Made by a program: the position numbers and the translations under genes. The notes beneath the pieces were generated by a model. It was not told where the DNA came from and searched no databases. It saw only the letters and a program-made list of their open reading frames with translations. 64,000 bases of DNA. Origin: Pseudomonas sp. Au-Pse12. Its GTDB lineage: Bacteria > Pseudomonadota > Gammaproteobacteria > Pseudomonadales > Pseudomonadaceae. Positions 43,715 to 53,057 of this stretch are shown piece by piece; the stretch's first letter is position 1, and each line of letters opens with the position of its first letter. The stretch lies in contig NZ_JAJTTH010000014.1 in the NCBI RefSeq assembly GCF_021341665.1, positions 62,001-126,000 on the forward strand, given 5' to 3'.

Positions 43715-46184
43715 GGGCAAAGGTCCTCAGCAAGTCCGCCGGTTGCGCACGCTGCAAACGCAGCAGCGGCCAGGCCGATGCCAACAGGGTCGCCAGCATG
43801 GCCAGGCCCAGGAGCTGCAGAAGCTGCCCGGGGAACACCCGCAACGGCAAGCGCCAACCGAAGGCCTGGACGTTGATCACGCTGTCCAGGCACCAGGCCA
43901 GGACGATGCCCAGAGGCAGCGCCAGCGCCAGGGTCAGCAGGGCCAGCAACCAGGTCTGGCCGAGGTTCAGCAGCATCAACTGACGCCGCCCCACGCCCAG
44001 GGCCCAGAGCGGCGCCAACTGGCCCAGGCGGCTCTGGCTCTGGGTCAGCAGGCTGATGAACAACGCCACCCCGGACACTCCCAGGGTCAGGCTGTTGAGG
44101 GCCGCGGTGGCGGCGAAGGTACGCTCGAAGATCTGCTGCGACCAGCCCTTGAGCCGGGCCTGATCGACGATCCGACTGTCATCCAGGGCGAACCGCTGCT
44201 GCACGGCACTGATCAGCCCCGGCATCGCCCCGGGCGCCAGGCGCAGGTTGAAACGGCTCGGTGTCAGCTGCGGCCAATGCTCCAGCAGGTGCCTGGCATT
44301 CACCAGCAAATGGCCCTTGGGGTTGCCGTAGTCGGCGTAGATCGCCACCACTCGGGGCGCCCACTGGCCGGTCGGCACCGGCAGGCTCAAGCGATCGCCG
44401 GGGCGCACCTTAAGGCGCCGGGCCAATTGCTCGCTGAGCATCAGGGTGTCCTGGCCCGCCAGTTGCTCCCAGGGCCCGGCGCCGTCGGTTTCCAGCAATG
44501 GCCAGTGCTGACGATAGTTGGGATGGTCGATCACCCCATACAGGTCCGCCGGCCAGCCCTGCACTTGCACCGGCACCTGCCAGCTGGGCAGCAACGCGCT
44601 CACCTGCGCCTGTTGCGGCAGCCAGTCCAGCAACTGCCGGGCCTGCTCCGGGCTTTGCGGGTTGATGTACAGCTCGGCGCTCAGACGCTGCTCCAGCCAG
44701 TCGTTGAAGGTCTGGCGAAACCCCGCGGTCATGCTGCCGGCGCCGATGTTCGCCGCCAGCGCCAGCAGCAGTGCCATCAAGGCCAGGCTCAATGCCGGCA
44801 ACTGCTGACGGCAGTCGGCCAGAAACCACTGCCCCAGCACGCCGCGACGCCGCCCCAGCAAGGCCCCCAGCAGCGCATCGAGCAACACCGGCAGGCCCAG
44901 GGCCGCCGCCAGCAGCAAGGCCGCCATCAGCGTGAAACCGCTGGCCAGGCTGGCGCCCCATTGCCACGCCGCCACGGCCACCAGCGCGGCCACCCCAGCC
45001 ACCACGCCCTGACGGCGCAACCAGCGGGCATGGGCCTGGTGCCAGGCCTGGGGGGCGGCCAGGGCCAGCAGCGGCAGGCGCGCCGCGCGCAACAGGCTGG
45101 CGGCACCGGCCAGCAAGGCGCCCAGCAGGCTCAGGCCCATGCCGCTGAACCACCACCAAGGGCTCAGGCTCAACTGCCCCGCCACCTCGGCGCCATACAG
45201 GCCGCGCAGGCTGGCGGCGACATCCGGCAACAGCAGCCCGGCCAGCAGGTAGCCGCTGACCACCCCGGCGACCCCGCCCAGCAACGCCAGCGCTCCCAAT
45301 TCCAGGGCCAGACTGAAGATCAGCAGCCGCGCACTGACCCCGCAGGCGCGCAGGGTGCGCAACAGGCCGCGCCGCTGTTCCAGGGCCAGGCCGATGGCGG
45401 CATGCACGATAAACAGCCCGACCACGAAGGACAGCAAACCCAGGGCATCCAGGTTCAGGTGAAAGCTCTCGGTCAGGCGCGCCAGATTGTTCTCCGACTC
45501 GCCCGGGTGCAGCACCAGTTGCCCCGCCAGTTGCGCCGGCAAAGGCGGCGCCTGGGCGGCAAAGTCCCGGGGCAGCAGCAGGCGGCTCAGTTGCCCCGGC
45601 TGCTCGAGCACCTGCTGGGCAAAGCCGATGTCCATCAACAGCAGCCCCGGGGCCATGTCCGCCTGCACCTGCAGCGGCGGCAACAATTGGCCATTGCTGG
45701 CCTGGGGCTGCTGGCCCTCGCGGTAGCCGAGGCTGGCCAGGGTCTGCGGGGCGATCCAGGTGCGCCCCGGCGGGCTGAAGAATTCGACCACCTGCTGCAA
45801 TTCCAGGGCCTTGCCGGCGATTGCCGAACCCGCAGGCAACGACAGCGGCTCGATGCCCATCAACTGCAGGCGCAGGTCGTCATGCCCGCGCAACTGCACC
45901 CGCCCTTGCAGCACCGGCGACACCGGCCAGCCCGCGCGGCGCAGGTCGACGAACCCTTGCTGGCTAAAGCTTGTGCCAGTGGCCGTGCCCAGGCTGGCCT
46001 GGGGCTCACCGCCAATCAGTTGGCTGGCCCGGGCGTAACTGTCCCGGGCCTGGCTGTTGAGCGCCAGGACCCCGGTCAGCAGGCTGGTGGCCAGCCACAA
46101 CCCGGTGAGCACACTGAAGAACTGCACCGGGTGCCGGCGCCAGTGGCTCAACAGCGCCTGCAAAGTGCCACGCAGCACCCGCAT
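43704..46184 (-). CDS. ABC transporter permease, FtsX/MacB superfamily
   Basis: 826 residues from ATG at 46184, 1 bp after the ATPase stop; an in-frame start at 46217 also exists. Two FtsX-type halves: an N-terminal helix (FFSVLTGLWLATSLLTGVLAL) with a large periplasmic loop, a central cluster of helices, and a C-terminal cluster (LLTLALALPLGIVLAW). This is the duplicated AttFG-type permease as one polypeptide. It works with the ATPase at 46186 and the lipoprotein at 42629. Confidence 0.88.
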   Translation of the reverse strand: MRVLRGTLQALLSHWRRHPVQFFSVLTGLWLATSLLTGVLALNSQARDSYARASQLIGGEPQASLGTATGTSFSQQGFVDLRRAGWPVSPVLQGRVQLRGHDDLRLQLMGIEPLSLPAGSAIAGKALELQQVVEFFSPPGRTWIAPQTLASLGYREGQQPQASNGQLLPPLQVQADMAPGLLLMDIGFAQQVLEQPGQLSRLLLPRDFAAQAPPLPAQLAGQLVLHPGESENNLARLTESFHLNLDALGLLSFVVGLFIVHAAIGLALEQRRGLLRTLRACGVSARLLIFSLALELGALALLGGVAGVVSGYLLAGLLLPDVAASLRGLYGAEVAGQLSLSPWWWFSGMGLSLLGALLAGAASLLRAARLPLLALAAPQAWHQAHARWLRRQGVVAGVAALVAVAAWQWGASLASGFTLMAALLLAAALGLPVLLDALLGALLGRRRGVLGQWFLADCRQQLPALSLALMALLLALAANIGAGSMTAGFRQTFNDWLEQRLSAELYINPQSPEQARQLLDWLPQQAQVSALLPSWQVPVQVQGWPADLYGVIDHPNYRQHWPLLETDGAGPWEQLAGQDTLMLSEQLARRLKVRPGDRLSLPVPTGQWAPRVVAIYADYGNPKGHLLVNARHLLEHWPQLTPSRFNLRLAPGAMPGLISAVQQRFALDDSRIVDQARLKGWSQQIFERTFAATAALNSLTLGVSGVALFISLLTQSQSRLGQLAPLWALGVGRRQLMLLNLGQTWLLALLTLALALPLGIVLAWCLDSVINVQAFGWRLPLRVFPGQLLQLLGLAMLATLLASAWPLLRLQRAQPADLLRTFAHED

Positions 46185-46185
46185 C

Positions 46186-46854
46186 TCAAGCCCCGCCCGG
46201 TTCGGCCAGGCGGCCACGCTGCAGGACCACGGTGCGTTGCAAACGGCTGGCCACGCGCTGGCTGTGGGTCACCATCAGCAGGCTCGTGGGGCTGTCGGCC
46301 AACAGCTCCAGGAGCAAATCCAGCACCTCGTCGCTGGTGGCCTCGTCGAGGCTGCCGGTGGGTTCGTCCGCCAGCAGCAACCCGGGTTTCGCCGCCAGGG
46401 CCCGGCCCAGGGCGACCCGTTGCTGCTGGCCGCCGGAGAGCTGCTCCGGATAGCGCCGCAGCAGGTCCCCCAGGCCCAGGCGCGCCACCAGCTGCGCCTG
46501 CCACAGCGGATCGAAGCGCCCGGCCAGGCGCGCCTGGAAGCTCAGGTTGTCTTCCACCCGCAGGCTGCTGATCAGGTTGAACTGCTGGAACACCAGGCCC
46601 ACTTCAGTGCGCCGCCAATCGGCGCGCTGGCCCTCGCTCATCTGCTCCAGGTGCTGCCCGCCGATGCGGATGCTGCCGGCGTCGACCCGGTCGAGCCCGG
46701 CAACCAGGTGCAGCAAGGTGCTCTTGCCGCTGCCCGACTCGCCCATCAGCGCCAGGCTGCTGCCGTGCTGCAGGTGCAGGTCCACGCCCCGCAGCACCGC
46801 CAGCGGGCCCTGGGGCGTGGGGTAGCTCTTGAAGATGCCTTGCACCTGCAGCAT
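46186..46854 (-). CDS. ABC transporter ATP-binding protein (LolD/MacB type)
   Basis: 222 residues from ATG at 46854. All nucleotide-binding motifs are intact: Walker A GESGSGKST, signature LSGGQQQRVALGRAL, Walker B LLLADEPTGSLD. Q-loop FQQFNLISSLRVEDNL. It powers the adjacent permease. A longer open frame extends upstream to 47025, but the homology starts at MLQVQGIFKSY. Confidence 0.92.
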   Translation of the reverse strand: MLQVQGIFKSYPTPQGPLAVLRGVDLHLQHGSSLALMGESGSGKSTLLHLVAGLDRVDAGSIRIGGQHLEQMSEGQRADWRRTEVGLVFQQFNLISSLRVEDNLSFQARLAGRFDPLWQAQLVARLGLGDLLRRYPEQLSGGQQQRVALGRALAAKPGLLLADEPTGSLDEATSDEVLDLLLELLADSPTSLLMVTHSQRVASRLQRTVVLQRGRLAEPGGA

Positions 46855-46970
46855 GGGCTGAGTCGTCCGAGTAAAGAGGGAGCCAAGGATAGCCTGAGCA
46901 GCACCGCCCCTATCGGCCCGTGCCGGTGAAATATAGTATTGCGCCACTTTTTTCCAGGCAGGACGCACAG

Positions 46971-47519
46971 ATGAACTACACCCGGGCCCAATTGAAGTAC
47001 CGGCTGCAGATCGGCGCAGGCACATTGCTGTTCACCGGCGCGCTGATTTCCACGCTGTTCTCCACCCTGAAAATGCTCCACTGGCGCCTGGACAGCTACA
47101 CCGCCATGGCGAGCACCATCAACCGCCCGATTCAGCAGTTCACCGTGATGGTCTCGGAAAACACCCGGGCCCTGGACTGGTTCTGGGACAACAGCCCGAC
47201 CCCCGACTTCCTGCGCCTGAGCAACGCCGTGCACTGGAAGTTCCTGCTGATCTACCTGCTGATCTTCGTCGGCGCCGCCCTGTTCGCCTCGGGCCGGATG
47301 CTGATGCGCAAGGTCGAGGCCGTGGAACCGCTGATCGAGGCCCAGCTCAACGCCCCGGTCGAGGACGGCGTGCCCGCCAGGACCCTGCAACAGCTGGAGG
47401 AGTCGACCCTGGTGGAGGCCGCGCCAGCGTTCCTCAGCCAGACCCGCCTGCTGGTGCTCTGGCCGCTGGGCGGCGCGGCGGTCTACCTGGGCCTACTGTG
47501 GATGCTGCGCATCATCTGA
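46971..47519 (+). CDS. YniB-family inner-membrane protein
   Basis: 182 residues, divergent from the ABC operon. Three hydrophobic segments (LQIGAGTLLFTGALISTLFS, KFLLIYLLIFVGAALFA, and the C-terminal LVLWPLGGAAVYLGLLWML). The overall layout matches E. coli YniB. Function unknown. The 3' end overlaps the convergent VanW gene by 27 bp. Confidence 0.75.
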   Translation: MNYTRAQLKYRLQIGAGTLLFTGALISTLFSTLKMLHWRLDSYTAMASTINRPIQQFTVMVSENTRALDWFWDNSPTPDFLRLSNAVHWKFLLIYLLIFVGAALFASGRMLMRKVEAVEPLIEAQLNAPVEDGVPARTLQQLEESTLVEAAPAFLSQTRLLVLWPLGGAAVYLGLLWMLRII

Positions 47520-48344
47520 GCCCGGCAGCGGCGGATCGAGCAGCGCCTCGGCCACCGGGTACTTGACCACCACCCGGTTGCGATACAGGCACTCCTGGCG
47601 CAACAGCGTGGCGTCCTGGCCCTTGGTGCGGATGTCGCGCCAGATCTGGTTCTCGCGGTACACCCGGGCGCCCTCGCGCACAAAGCGATGGCCCCGCTGA
47701 TAGACGTGATAGCGATACTCCCGCGGCCGCTCGCAGAGCAGCTCGCCCTCCAGCTGCTGCGCGCCGACCTGCAGCTTGAGCTGCAAGGTCTGGGGGCCGG
47801 GGTTGTACAGCACCAGGTCGATGTAGTTGTAGAAGATCGCCGCGCCGGAACCGAAGGGCAGCACCCGGCCCTCGTCGGGGAACGGGTCGAAGCTGTGGTT
47901 GGCCCGCTCCACCACCTGAAGCGGCGAATGCATCGCCATCCAGTGAATCAGGTTGCTCAACTGGCAGATGCCGCCGCCGATGCCGCTGCGGGCCTCGCCG
48001 AACGACAGCTCCATGCCTTCGACAAAACCGCGCTGGCGGCTGGGCCGGCCCACCAGTTTGCAGAAGGAAAAATACTCGCCGGGGGCAATGCGCACGCCAT
48101 CGATGCAGGCCACCGCCAGCTTGAGGTTGATCACCTTGTTGTGCTGCAGCGCCAGGTCGGAGTCGCCCAGGGTGCGGATCAGTTTCGAGGTGTGCTTGAT
48201 CAGCCGATGGGGCAGGCGCGGGCTGTCGGCCTCGGGCCGGGCGTAACGGCGCCCGGAACAGCGCCAGGCCAGGTGGCGCATCAGGCGCTTCTGGCGCACC
48301 CGCAGCCAGTACAGCAGCGGGTGATACGAGGACAAGGGTTTCAT
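47493..48344 (-). CDS. VanW-family protein
   Basis: 283 residues. The VanW core is clear: NKVINLKLAVACIDGVRIAPGEYFSFCKLVGRP, RQRGFVEGMEL, GIGGGICQLSNLIHWMA, and a C-terminal RENQIWRDIRTKGQD. No signal peptide or membrane segment. VanW accompanies some glycopeptide-resistance clusters but its role is unknown and it is common in bacteria that lack them. Convergent overlap with the YniB-family gene. Confidence 0.88.
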   Translation of the reverse strand: MKPLSSYHPLLYWLRVRQKRLMRHLAWRCSGRRYARPEADSPRLPHRLIKHTSKLIRTLGDSDLALQHNKVINLKLAVACIDGVRIAPGEYFSFCKLVGRPSRQRGFVEGMELSFGEARSGIGGGICQLSNLIHWMAMHSPLQVVERANHSFDPFPDEGRVLPFGSGAAIFYNYIDLVLYNPGPQTLQLKLQVGAQQLEGELLCERPREYRYHVYQRGHRFVREGARVYRENQIWRDIRTKGQDATLLRQECLYRNRVVVKYPVAEALLDPPLPGSDDAQHPQ

Positions 48345-48508
48345 CGATGGGTCAACGGCGGCCCGGCGCGACGGCGCAGGAACCGGCTTCGTCCTTGAAA
48401 AAAGAGCGGCATCTTAGCGGCAAGCCTGCGCCCATGCCAGAAGCCCCGCACCCGACCGCCCGGTACTGGAGTGCTAGTACTGGAGTGCCCCGTACCGGAG
48501 GCCCGGCC

Positions 48509-50236
48509 CTAGCCCAGCAACTGGCTGAGCACGGCCCGCAGCTTGCCCGGCTTCACCGGCTTGTTGAGCAACGGCGCGCCCAGTTGCTGCAAGGCCCGGC
48601 GACACTGGTCGCTGCGGTCGGCGGTGATGATCACCGCCGGCAGCGGCTGCTGGAAATGCTCGCGCAATTGCTGCACCACCTCGCACCCGGTGACCCCGTG
48701 ATCCAGGTGAAAATCCGCCAGGATCAGTTCCGGCGCCCGGCCCTGGAGCACCGCCAGGGCGGCCGCCTGATCGGTGGCGGTGAGCACTTCGCAGCCCCAC
48801 TGCCCAAGCAGCGCGGCCATGCTCTCAAGGATGCTCAGCTCGTTGTCCAGCACCAGCAGACGCCGCCCCGGCAGCGGGTTGCCGGTGCCCGGCTGCGGCG
48901 CCTGCAAGCTGATGGGCAACGGCACCCGGGCCGCCAGGGGCACCTCGATGCTGAACCGCGAGCCGCGTCCCGGCCTCGATTGCACCTGCACCCGGTAACC
49001 GAGAATCTTGGCGATGCGCTCGACGATCGCCAGCCCCAGGCCCACCCCTTTGCGGTCGGCGGCGCGGCCCACATCCAGCTGGTTGAATTCGAGGAAAATC
49101 GACTCCAGGCGGTCGGCGGCAATGCCGCGCCCGGTGTCCCACACCTCCAGCCGCAACTGATCGCCGCGGCGCCGCGCCGCCAGCAAAATACTGCCGCGCT
49201 CGGTGTAGCGGCAGGCATTGCTGAGGAAGTTGCGCAGAATCCGCGTCATCAGCCGCAGGTCGGTGAACAGGGCAAAGTCACCGAAGCGCACCCGCAGCTC
49301 CAGGCCCGCCGCCTCGGCCACCGACTGGAACTCCGAGACCAGCGGCGCGAGCATTTCATCCAGGCGATAGACCGCCGGGTCGGGCTTGACCGCCGCCTGG
49401 TCGAGCTTGGAGATGTCCAGCAGATCGGTGAGCAGGTCCTCGGCGCCTTCCAGGGCCTGGTGGGTGCGCTCCACCAGCAGTTGCTCGGCCGCCGGCAGGC
49501 GCCGCTCGCGCAAGGTGGAGATCAGCAGGCGCGCGGCATTCAAGGGTTGCAGCAGGTCGTGGCTGGCGGCGGCCAGGTACTTGTCCTTGCTGCGGTTGGC
49601 CGCCTCGGCGGCGTCCCGGGCCTCGCGCAAGTCGCGCTCGATGCGCTCGCGCCGGGCGATCTGCTGTTGCAGGTTGCGGTTGGCCTCCAGCAGCTCATCG
49701 GTGCGCGCCGCCACGCGCTGCTCCAGCTGGTCGTTGAGCTGCTCCAGGCGCTGCTGGGCCAGCTTGCGTTCGGTGATGTCGGCGACGAAACCTTCCACCA
49801 GCCCGTCCTGGTCCGGCTTGAGCAGCAGGTTCATCAGCACGTCGATGCTGCTGCCGTCCTTGCGCCGCAACTGGGTTTCATACCCCAGCAGGCTGCGCTG
49901 GCGCTGCAACTGCTCGCCGATGGCCGCCAGTTCCGCAGCGCCGCCCACGAACAGATTGCCGGCCAGGTCGGCCAGGGAGAACAGCACTTCCTGCGGGTCC
50001 TGATACCCCAGCATGCGTGCCAGGGCCGGGTTGGCCGCGCGCAGGCCGGCCTGCAGGCTGGCCTGGAAGATCCCGTGCACCGCATGCTCGAACAGCCACT
50101 TGTAGCGGTTGCGCTCGGTTTCCAGGTCTTCCAGGCGCGCCGCCAGTTCCGGGTAGTGGCTCTTGCGCGCCGAATGGTTGCCCAGCCCCAAGAGCCCGGC
50201 CAGGGCCCGTTGCTGGTCGTCAGAGGGCCTCGCCAT
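48509..50236 (-). CDS. hybrid sensor histidine kinase, ErcS-like
   Basis: 575 residues from ATG at 50236, overlapping the ercA stop; the frame is open 36 codons further. PAS domain (about 40-155), a coiled-coil linker (160-215), HisKA with His226 in AASHDLLQPLN, HATPase with FLSNACRYTERG and KGVGLGLAIVERI, and a C-terminal receiver (RRLLVLDNELS, LADFHLDHG, NKPVKPG). No transmembrane helix, so it is probably cytoplasmic. Kinases next to ercA take part in the regulatory cascade for PQQ ethanol oxidation in P. aeruginosa. The partner response regulator is not in the window. Confidence 0.88.
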   Translation of the reverse strand: MARPSDDQQRALAGLLGLGNHSARKSHYPELAARLEDLETERNRYKWLFEHAVHGIFQASLQAGLRAANPALARMLGYQDPQEVLFSLADLAGNLFVGGAAELAAIGEQLQRQRSLLGYETQLRRKDGSSIDVLMNLLLKPDQDGLVEGFVADITERKLAQQRLEQLNDQLEQRVAARTDELLEANRNLQQQIARRERIERDLREARDAAEAANRSKDKYLAAASHDLLQPLNAARLLISTLRERRLPAAEQLLVERTHQALEGAEDLLTDLLDISKLDQAAVKPDPAVYRLDEMLAPLVSEFQSVAEAAGLELRVRFGDFALFTDLRLMTRILRNFLSNACRYTERGSILLAARRRGDQLRLEVWDTGRGIAADRLESIFLEFNQLDVGRAADRKGVGLGLAIVERIAKILGYRVQVQSRPGRGSRFSIEVPLAARVPLPISLQAPQPGTGNPLPGRRLLVLDNELSILESMAALLGQWGCEVLTATDQAAALAVLQGRAPELILADFHLDHGVTGCEVVQQLREHFQQPLPAVIITADRSDQCRRALQQLGAPLLNKPVKPGKLRAVLSQLLG

Positions 50237-51383
50237 ACACCACCTCGACATCACGCTGGCTGGATTCGCGAGGGTTGGTGAGGATGCACGGATCGTCCAT
50301 CGCATGCTGCGAGAGGAACGGAATGTCGCTGCTGCTGACCCCATGCAGGCCCAGGGTTTCGTGGAAGCCGATGGCGTGCTTGAGGGCGATCAGGTGCTCC
50401 ACCAGGCGCCCGCAGATCTGCCGCTGGTTGAGCCCGCGGCAGTCGATGCCGAAGGTTTCGGCGATCACCTTGAAACGCTCCGGCGCCGCGCTGTAGTTGA
50501 AGGCCACCACATGCTCCACCAGCACCGCGTTGCACAGCCCGTGAGGCAGGTCGAGAAAGCCTCCCAGGCTGTGGGACATGGCATGCACCGCGCCGAGAAT
50601 CGCGTTGGAGAACGCCAGCCCGGCCTGCATGCTGCCGAGCATGATCTGCTCGCGCAGGGCGATGTCCCCGGGGTTGGCGATCATCTGCACCAGGTTGCCG
50701 TTGATCAAGCGCATGGCTTCCAGGGCATGGGGATCGGTGAGCGGCCCGTGGCCAGTGGAAACAAAGGCCTCGATCGCGTGCACCAGGGCGTCGATGCCGG
50801 TGCAGGCGGAGAGAAACGGGTCCATGCCCAGGGTGGTTTCCGGGTCGATCAGCGACACATCCGGCACCACCGCCTTGCTGACGATGGAGAACTTCATCCG
50901 TTCCTGCTGGTTGGAGATGATCACGAACTGCGAGACGTCCGCCGAGGTGCCGGCGGTGGTGGGAATCATGATCAAGGGCGGGCTCGGCACGCGGATCATG
51001 TCCACCCCTTCGAACTCGAGGATGCTGCGCCCGTGGGCCACCACGATACCGATGCCCTTGCCGCAGTCCATGGGGCTGCCGCCGCCGACGGCGACGATCA
51101 CATCGCAGGCGTTTTCGCGGTAGACCTCGGCGCCCTGCATCACCTCTTCCACCCGCGGGTTGGGCGACACCTGGCTGTACAGGCAATAGTCGACGCCCTG
51201 GGCCTGGAGGCTGGCCTCGACATCGGCGACCCAACCGGCGGCGATCACCCCGGGGTCGCTGACCACCAGGACCTTGCGCGCGCCGAAGGTCTTCGCATAG
51301 TTGCCGACGTTATGCCGGCAACCGGCACCAAAGATGATTTCCGGGGACACGAACTTGCGCAGCAGACTGAGATTCTGGCTCAT
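50220..51383 (-). CDS. ercA: iron-containing alcohol dehydrogenase, ErcA-like
   Basis: 387 residues. Group III ADH: NAD-binding VAVGGGSPMDCGKG, PTTAGTSADVS, and the metal-binding CTGIDALVHAIEAF, AVHAMSHSLGG and PHGLCNAVL segments supplying Asp and His ligands. ErcA in P. aeruginosa is needed for proper regulation of ethanol oxidation rather than the main reaction. Its position between pqqB and the sensor kinase matches that role. Confidence 0.88.
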   Translation of the reverse strand: MSQNLSLLRKFVSPEIIFGAGCRHNVGNYAKTFGARKVLVVSDPGVIAAGWVADVEASLQAQGVDYCLYSQVSPNPRVEEVMQGAEVYRENACDVIVAVGGGSPMDCGKGIGIVVAHGRSILEFEGVDMIRVPSPPLIMIPTTAGTSADVSQFVIISNQQERMKFSIVSKAVVPDVSLIDPETTLGMDPFLSACTGIDALVHAIEAFVSTGHGPLTDPHALEAMRLINGNLVQMIANPGDIALREQIMLGSMQAGLAFSNAILGAVHAMSHSLGGFLDLPHGLCNAVLVEHVVAFNYSAAPERFKVIAETFGIDCRGLNQRQICGRLVEHLIALKHAIGFHETLGLHGVSSSDIPFLSQHAMDDPCILTNPRESSQRDVEVVYGEAL

Positions 51384-51558
51384 GGCGGAAGCCTGTTTCT
51401 TATTGTTCTGAAAGGAGAACGCCAGCCTAAAGCATCCGTTGCTGAAAGCAACGCGCGCGTTGCGCGCAGCGGCAAGCTACAAGCTGCAAGCACAGCCAGA
51501 GCGGTAAGCCGTCAGCTTTGAGCTTGCAGCTGGAGGCTTGAAGCTTGCAGCTTGCAGC
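51384..51558. repeat. AAGCTGCAAG-type short repeats between ercA and pqqB
   Basis: From about 51470 to 51560 the gap is built of interspersed AGCTTGCAGCT / AAGCTGCAAG units in both orientations (caagctacaagctgcaagc ... gagcttgcagctgg ... aagcttgcagcttgcagctc), able to form hairpins. The same 7-bp unit makes the array at 54791. Between ercA and the pqqB stop, it may act as a terminator or attenuator. Confidence 0.6.
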
Positions 51559-52473
51559 TCAGAGATGGATGTCCATGCCGTCGTGCGCGACTTCGATGCC
51601 GCGGCGGGTCAGCTCGGCGCGTTCAGCGGAGTCTTCGTCGAGGATCGGGTTGGTGTTGTTGATGTGGATCAGCACCTTGCGCGCCCGAGGAAAGCGCTCC
51701 AGCACATCAAGCATGCCGCCAGGGCCGCTTTGCGCCAGGTGGCCCATTTCGCTGCCCAGCTTGTCGCCAACGCTACAGACGCTCATTTCATCGTCGCGCC
51801 ACAAGGTGCCGTCCACCAGCAGGCAGTCGGCGCGGTCCATCCACGCCAGCAAGGCCTCGTCCACCTGCCCCAGCCCCGGGGCGTAGAACAGGCTGGCGCC
51901 GCTGCGCCGGTCCTCGATGAACAGGCCGATGTTGTCCCCCGGGTGCGGGTTGCCACGGTGGGGCGAATACGGCGGCGCGCTGCTGCGCAGGGCAATCGCC
52001 CGCAAGGCGAGGTCCGGGCAGGCCGGCAGGCTGAACTCGCGGCCATCGAGGTGAATGGGCTGCCACTGCAAGCCGCCGTTCCAGTGGCTGAGCATGGTGA
52101 ACAGGGGGAAGCCGCTGCTGAGGTCCTGGTGGACCATCTCGGTGCACCAGACCTGATGCGGGCAGCCTTCGCGCAGGCTGAGCAGGCCGGTGCAGTGGTC
52201 GATCTGGCTGTCCAGCAGGATCACCCCGGCCAGGGCGGTGTCGCGCAAGTGCCGGGCCGGTTGCAGCACCGGGAAGGATTCCAGCTGCGTGCGAATGTCC
52301 GGCGAGGCGTTGCACAGGATCCAGTCGTTGCCGTGGTCGCTCAGGGCGATCGACGACTGGGTGCGCCGCTGGGCGCGCAGGCTGCCGGCGCGCACCCCGG
52401 CGCAGTTGCGGCAGTTGCAGTTCCACTGCGGAAAACCGCCGCCCGCCGCGGAACCGAGAATGCGGATATGCAT
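51559..52473 (-). CDS. pqqB: PQQ biosynthesis protein PqqB
   Basis: 304 residues, standard length. Metallo-beta-lactamase-fold PqqB: MHIRILGSAAGGGFPQWNCNC start with CNCRNC, DSQIDHCTGLLSLREG, and a C-terminal KVLIHINNTNPILDEDS. PqqB is thought to oxidise a tyrosine-derived part of the PQQ precursor. It follows pqqA by 62 bp, but no pqqC, pqqD or pqqE follows; the next gene is ercA. Confidence 0.95.
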   Translation of the reverse strand: MHIRILGSAAGGGFPQWNCNCRNCAGVRAGSLRAQRRTQSSIALSDHGNDWILCNASPDIRTQLESFPVLQPARHLRDTALAGVILLDSQIDHCTGLLSLREGCPHQVWCTEMVHQDLSSGFPLFTMLSHWNGGLQWQPIHLDGREFSLPACPDLALRAIALRSSAPPYSPHRGNPHPGDNIGLFIEDRRSGASLFYAPGLGQVDEALLAWMDRADCLLVDGTLWRDDEMSVCSVGDKLGSEMGHLAQSGPGGMLDVLERFPRARKVLIHINNTNPILDEDSAERAELTRRGIEVAHDGMDIHL

Positions 52474-52535
52474 GGTTTGCTCCCGAGGGCAGAAAAGGCT
52501 CCGGCCAACACCAGGAGCGGCCGGAGCGGGACGGC

Positions 52536-52607
52536 TCAGCGGTTGGCGAAGTACATGGTCACTTCAAAGCCAATGCGCAGATCGGTGTACGCGGGTTTAT
52601 GCCACAT
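52536..52607 (-). CDS. pqqA: PQQ precursor peptide PqqA
   Basis: 23 residues, too short for most gene finders: MWHKPAYTDLRIGFEVTMY then FANR. Glu15 and Tyr19, the two residues joined to make PQQ, are conserved. His at position 3 replaces the common Thr/Lys. The GAGGATTGACCCC upstream supplies a ribosome site (GAGGA 8 bp from the ATG). Transcribed towards pqqB. Confidence 0.93.
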   Translation of the reverse strand: MWHKPAYTDLRIGFEVTMYFANR

Positions 52608-52730
52608 GGGGTCAATCCTCTTGTTGTGCCGGGCGATTCCGGTAGAGGCATTAATGCACGGGGCGCGCGGGGGCCGAATGCTACTTTGGGACGAGCCGGC
52701 GGGGTGCGTTGGTAGGGGCTTGGCGCACGT

Positions 52731-52867
52731 GTAGCCGCTGCCGCAGGCTGCGAACGGCACGAAGGGCCGCAGCGCTCTTGAGGCCGCTGCGGGTTTGGCG
52801 GGAGATCGCCAGGCAAGGCCCAGCGGGCCTTTGCGCAGCTTCGCCGGGGCTCAGCAGCGGCTACAGG
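52731..52867. repeat. 137-bp interspersed repeat, copy A
   Basis: Begins GTAGCCGCTGCCGCAGGCTG and ends GCAGCGGCTACAGG, so the ends are inverted (GTAGCCGCTGC / GCAGCGGCTAC). Internal hairpins include GCGCAAAGGCCCGC-type segments. Copy B of the same length follows 23 bp later in the same orientation. The element has no coding capacity and looks like a Pseudomonas MITE/R-type repeat. Confidence 0.85.
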
Positions 52868-52890
52868 GCCGGTGTCGATCCGAGGTTGGT

Positions 52891-53027
52891 GTAGCCGCTG
52901 CCGCAGGCTGCGAACGGCACGAAGGGCCGCAGCGTTCTTGAGGCCGCTACGGGTTTCGCGGGGGATCGCCAGGCAAGGCCCTACGGGCCTTTGCGCTGCC
53001 TCGCCGGGGCTCGGCAGCGGCTACAGG
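52891..53027. repeat. 137-bp interspersed repeat, copy B
   Basis: Same length and ends as copy A, with about ten base differences; here the termini are longer inverted repeats (GTAGCCGCTGCCG / CGGCAGCGGCTAC). It lies between pqqA and the terminator of the aldehyde dehydrogenase gene. Confidence 0.85.
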
Positions 53028-53057
53028 ATGGCGCAAGTTGAGGGGATCGGGGTCTCT

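Noticed and set aside
48462..48500. The short direct repeat TACTGGAGTGC next to the sensor kinase 3' end
   Set aside because: Only two copies of about 11 bp; too little to call an element or terminator.
52608..53057. A protein-coding gene across the repeat copies
   Set aside because: Open frames there change with repeat differences and have no start context; the stretch is a pair of non-coding repeats.
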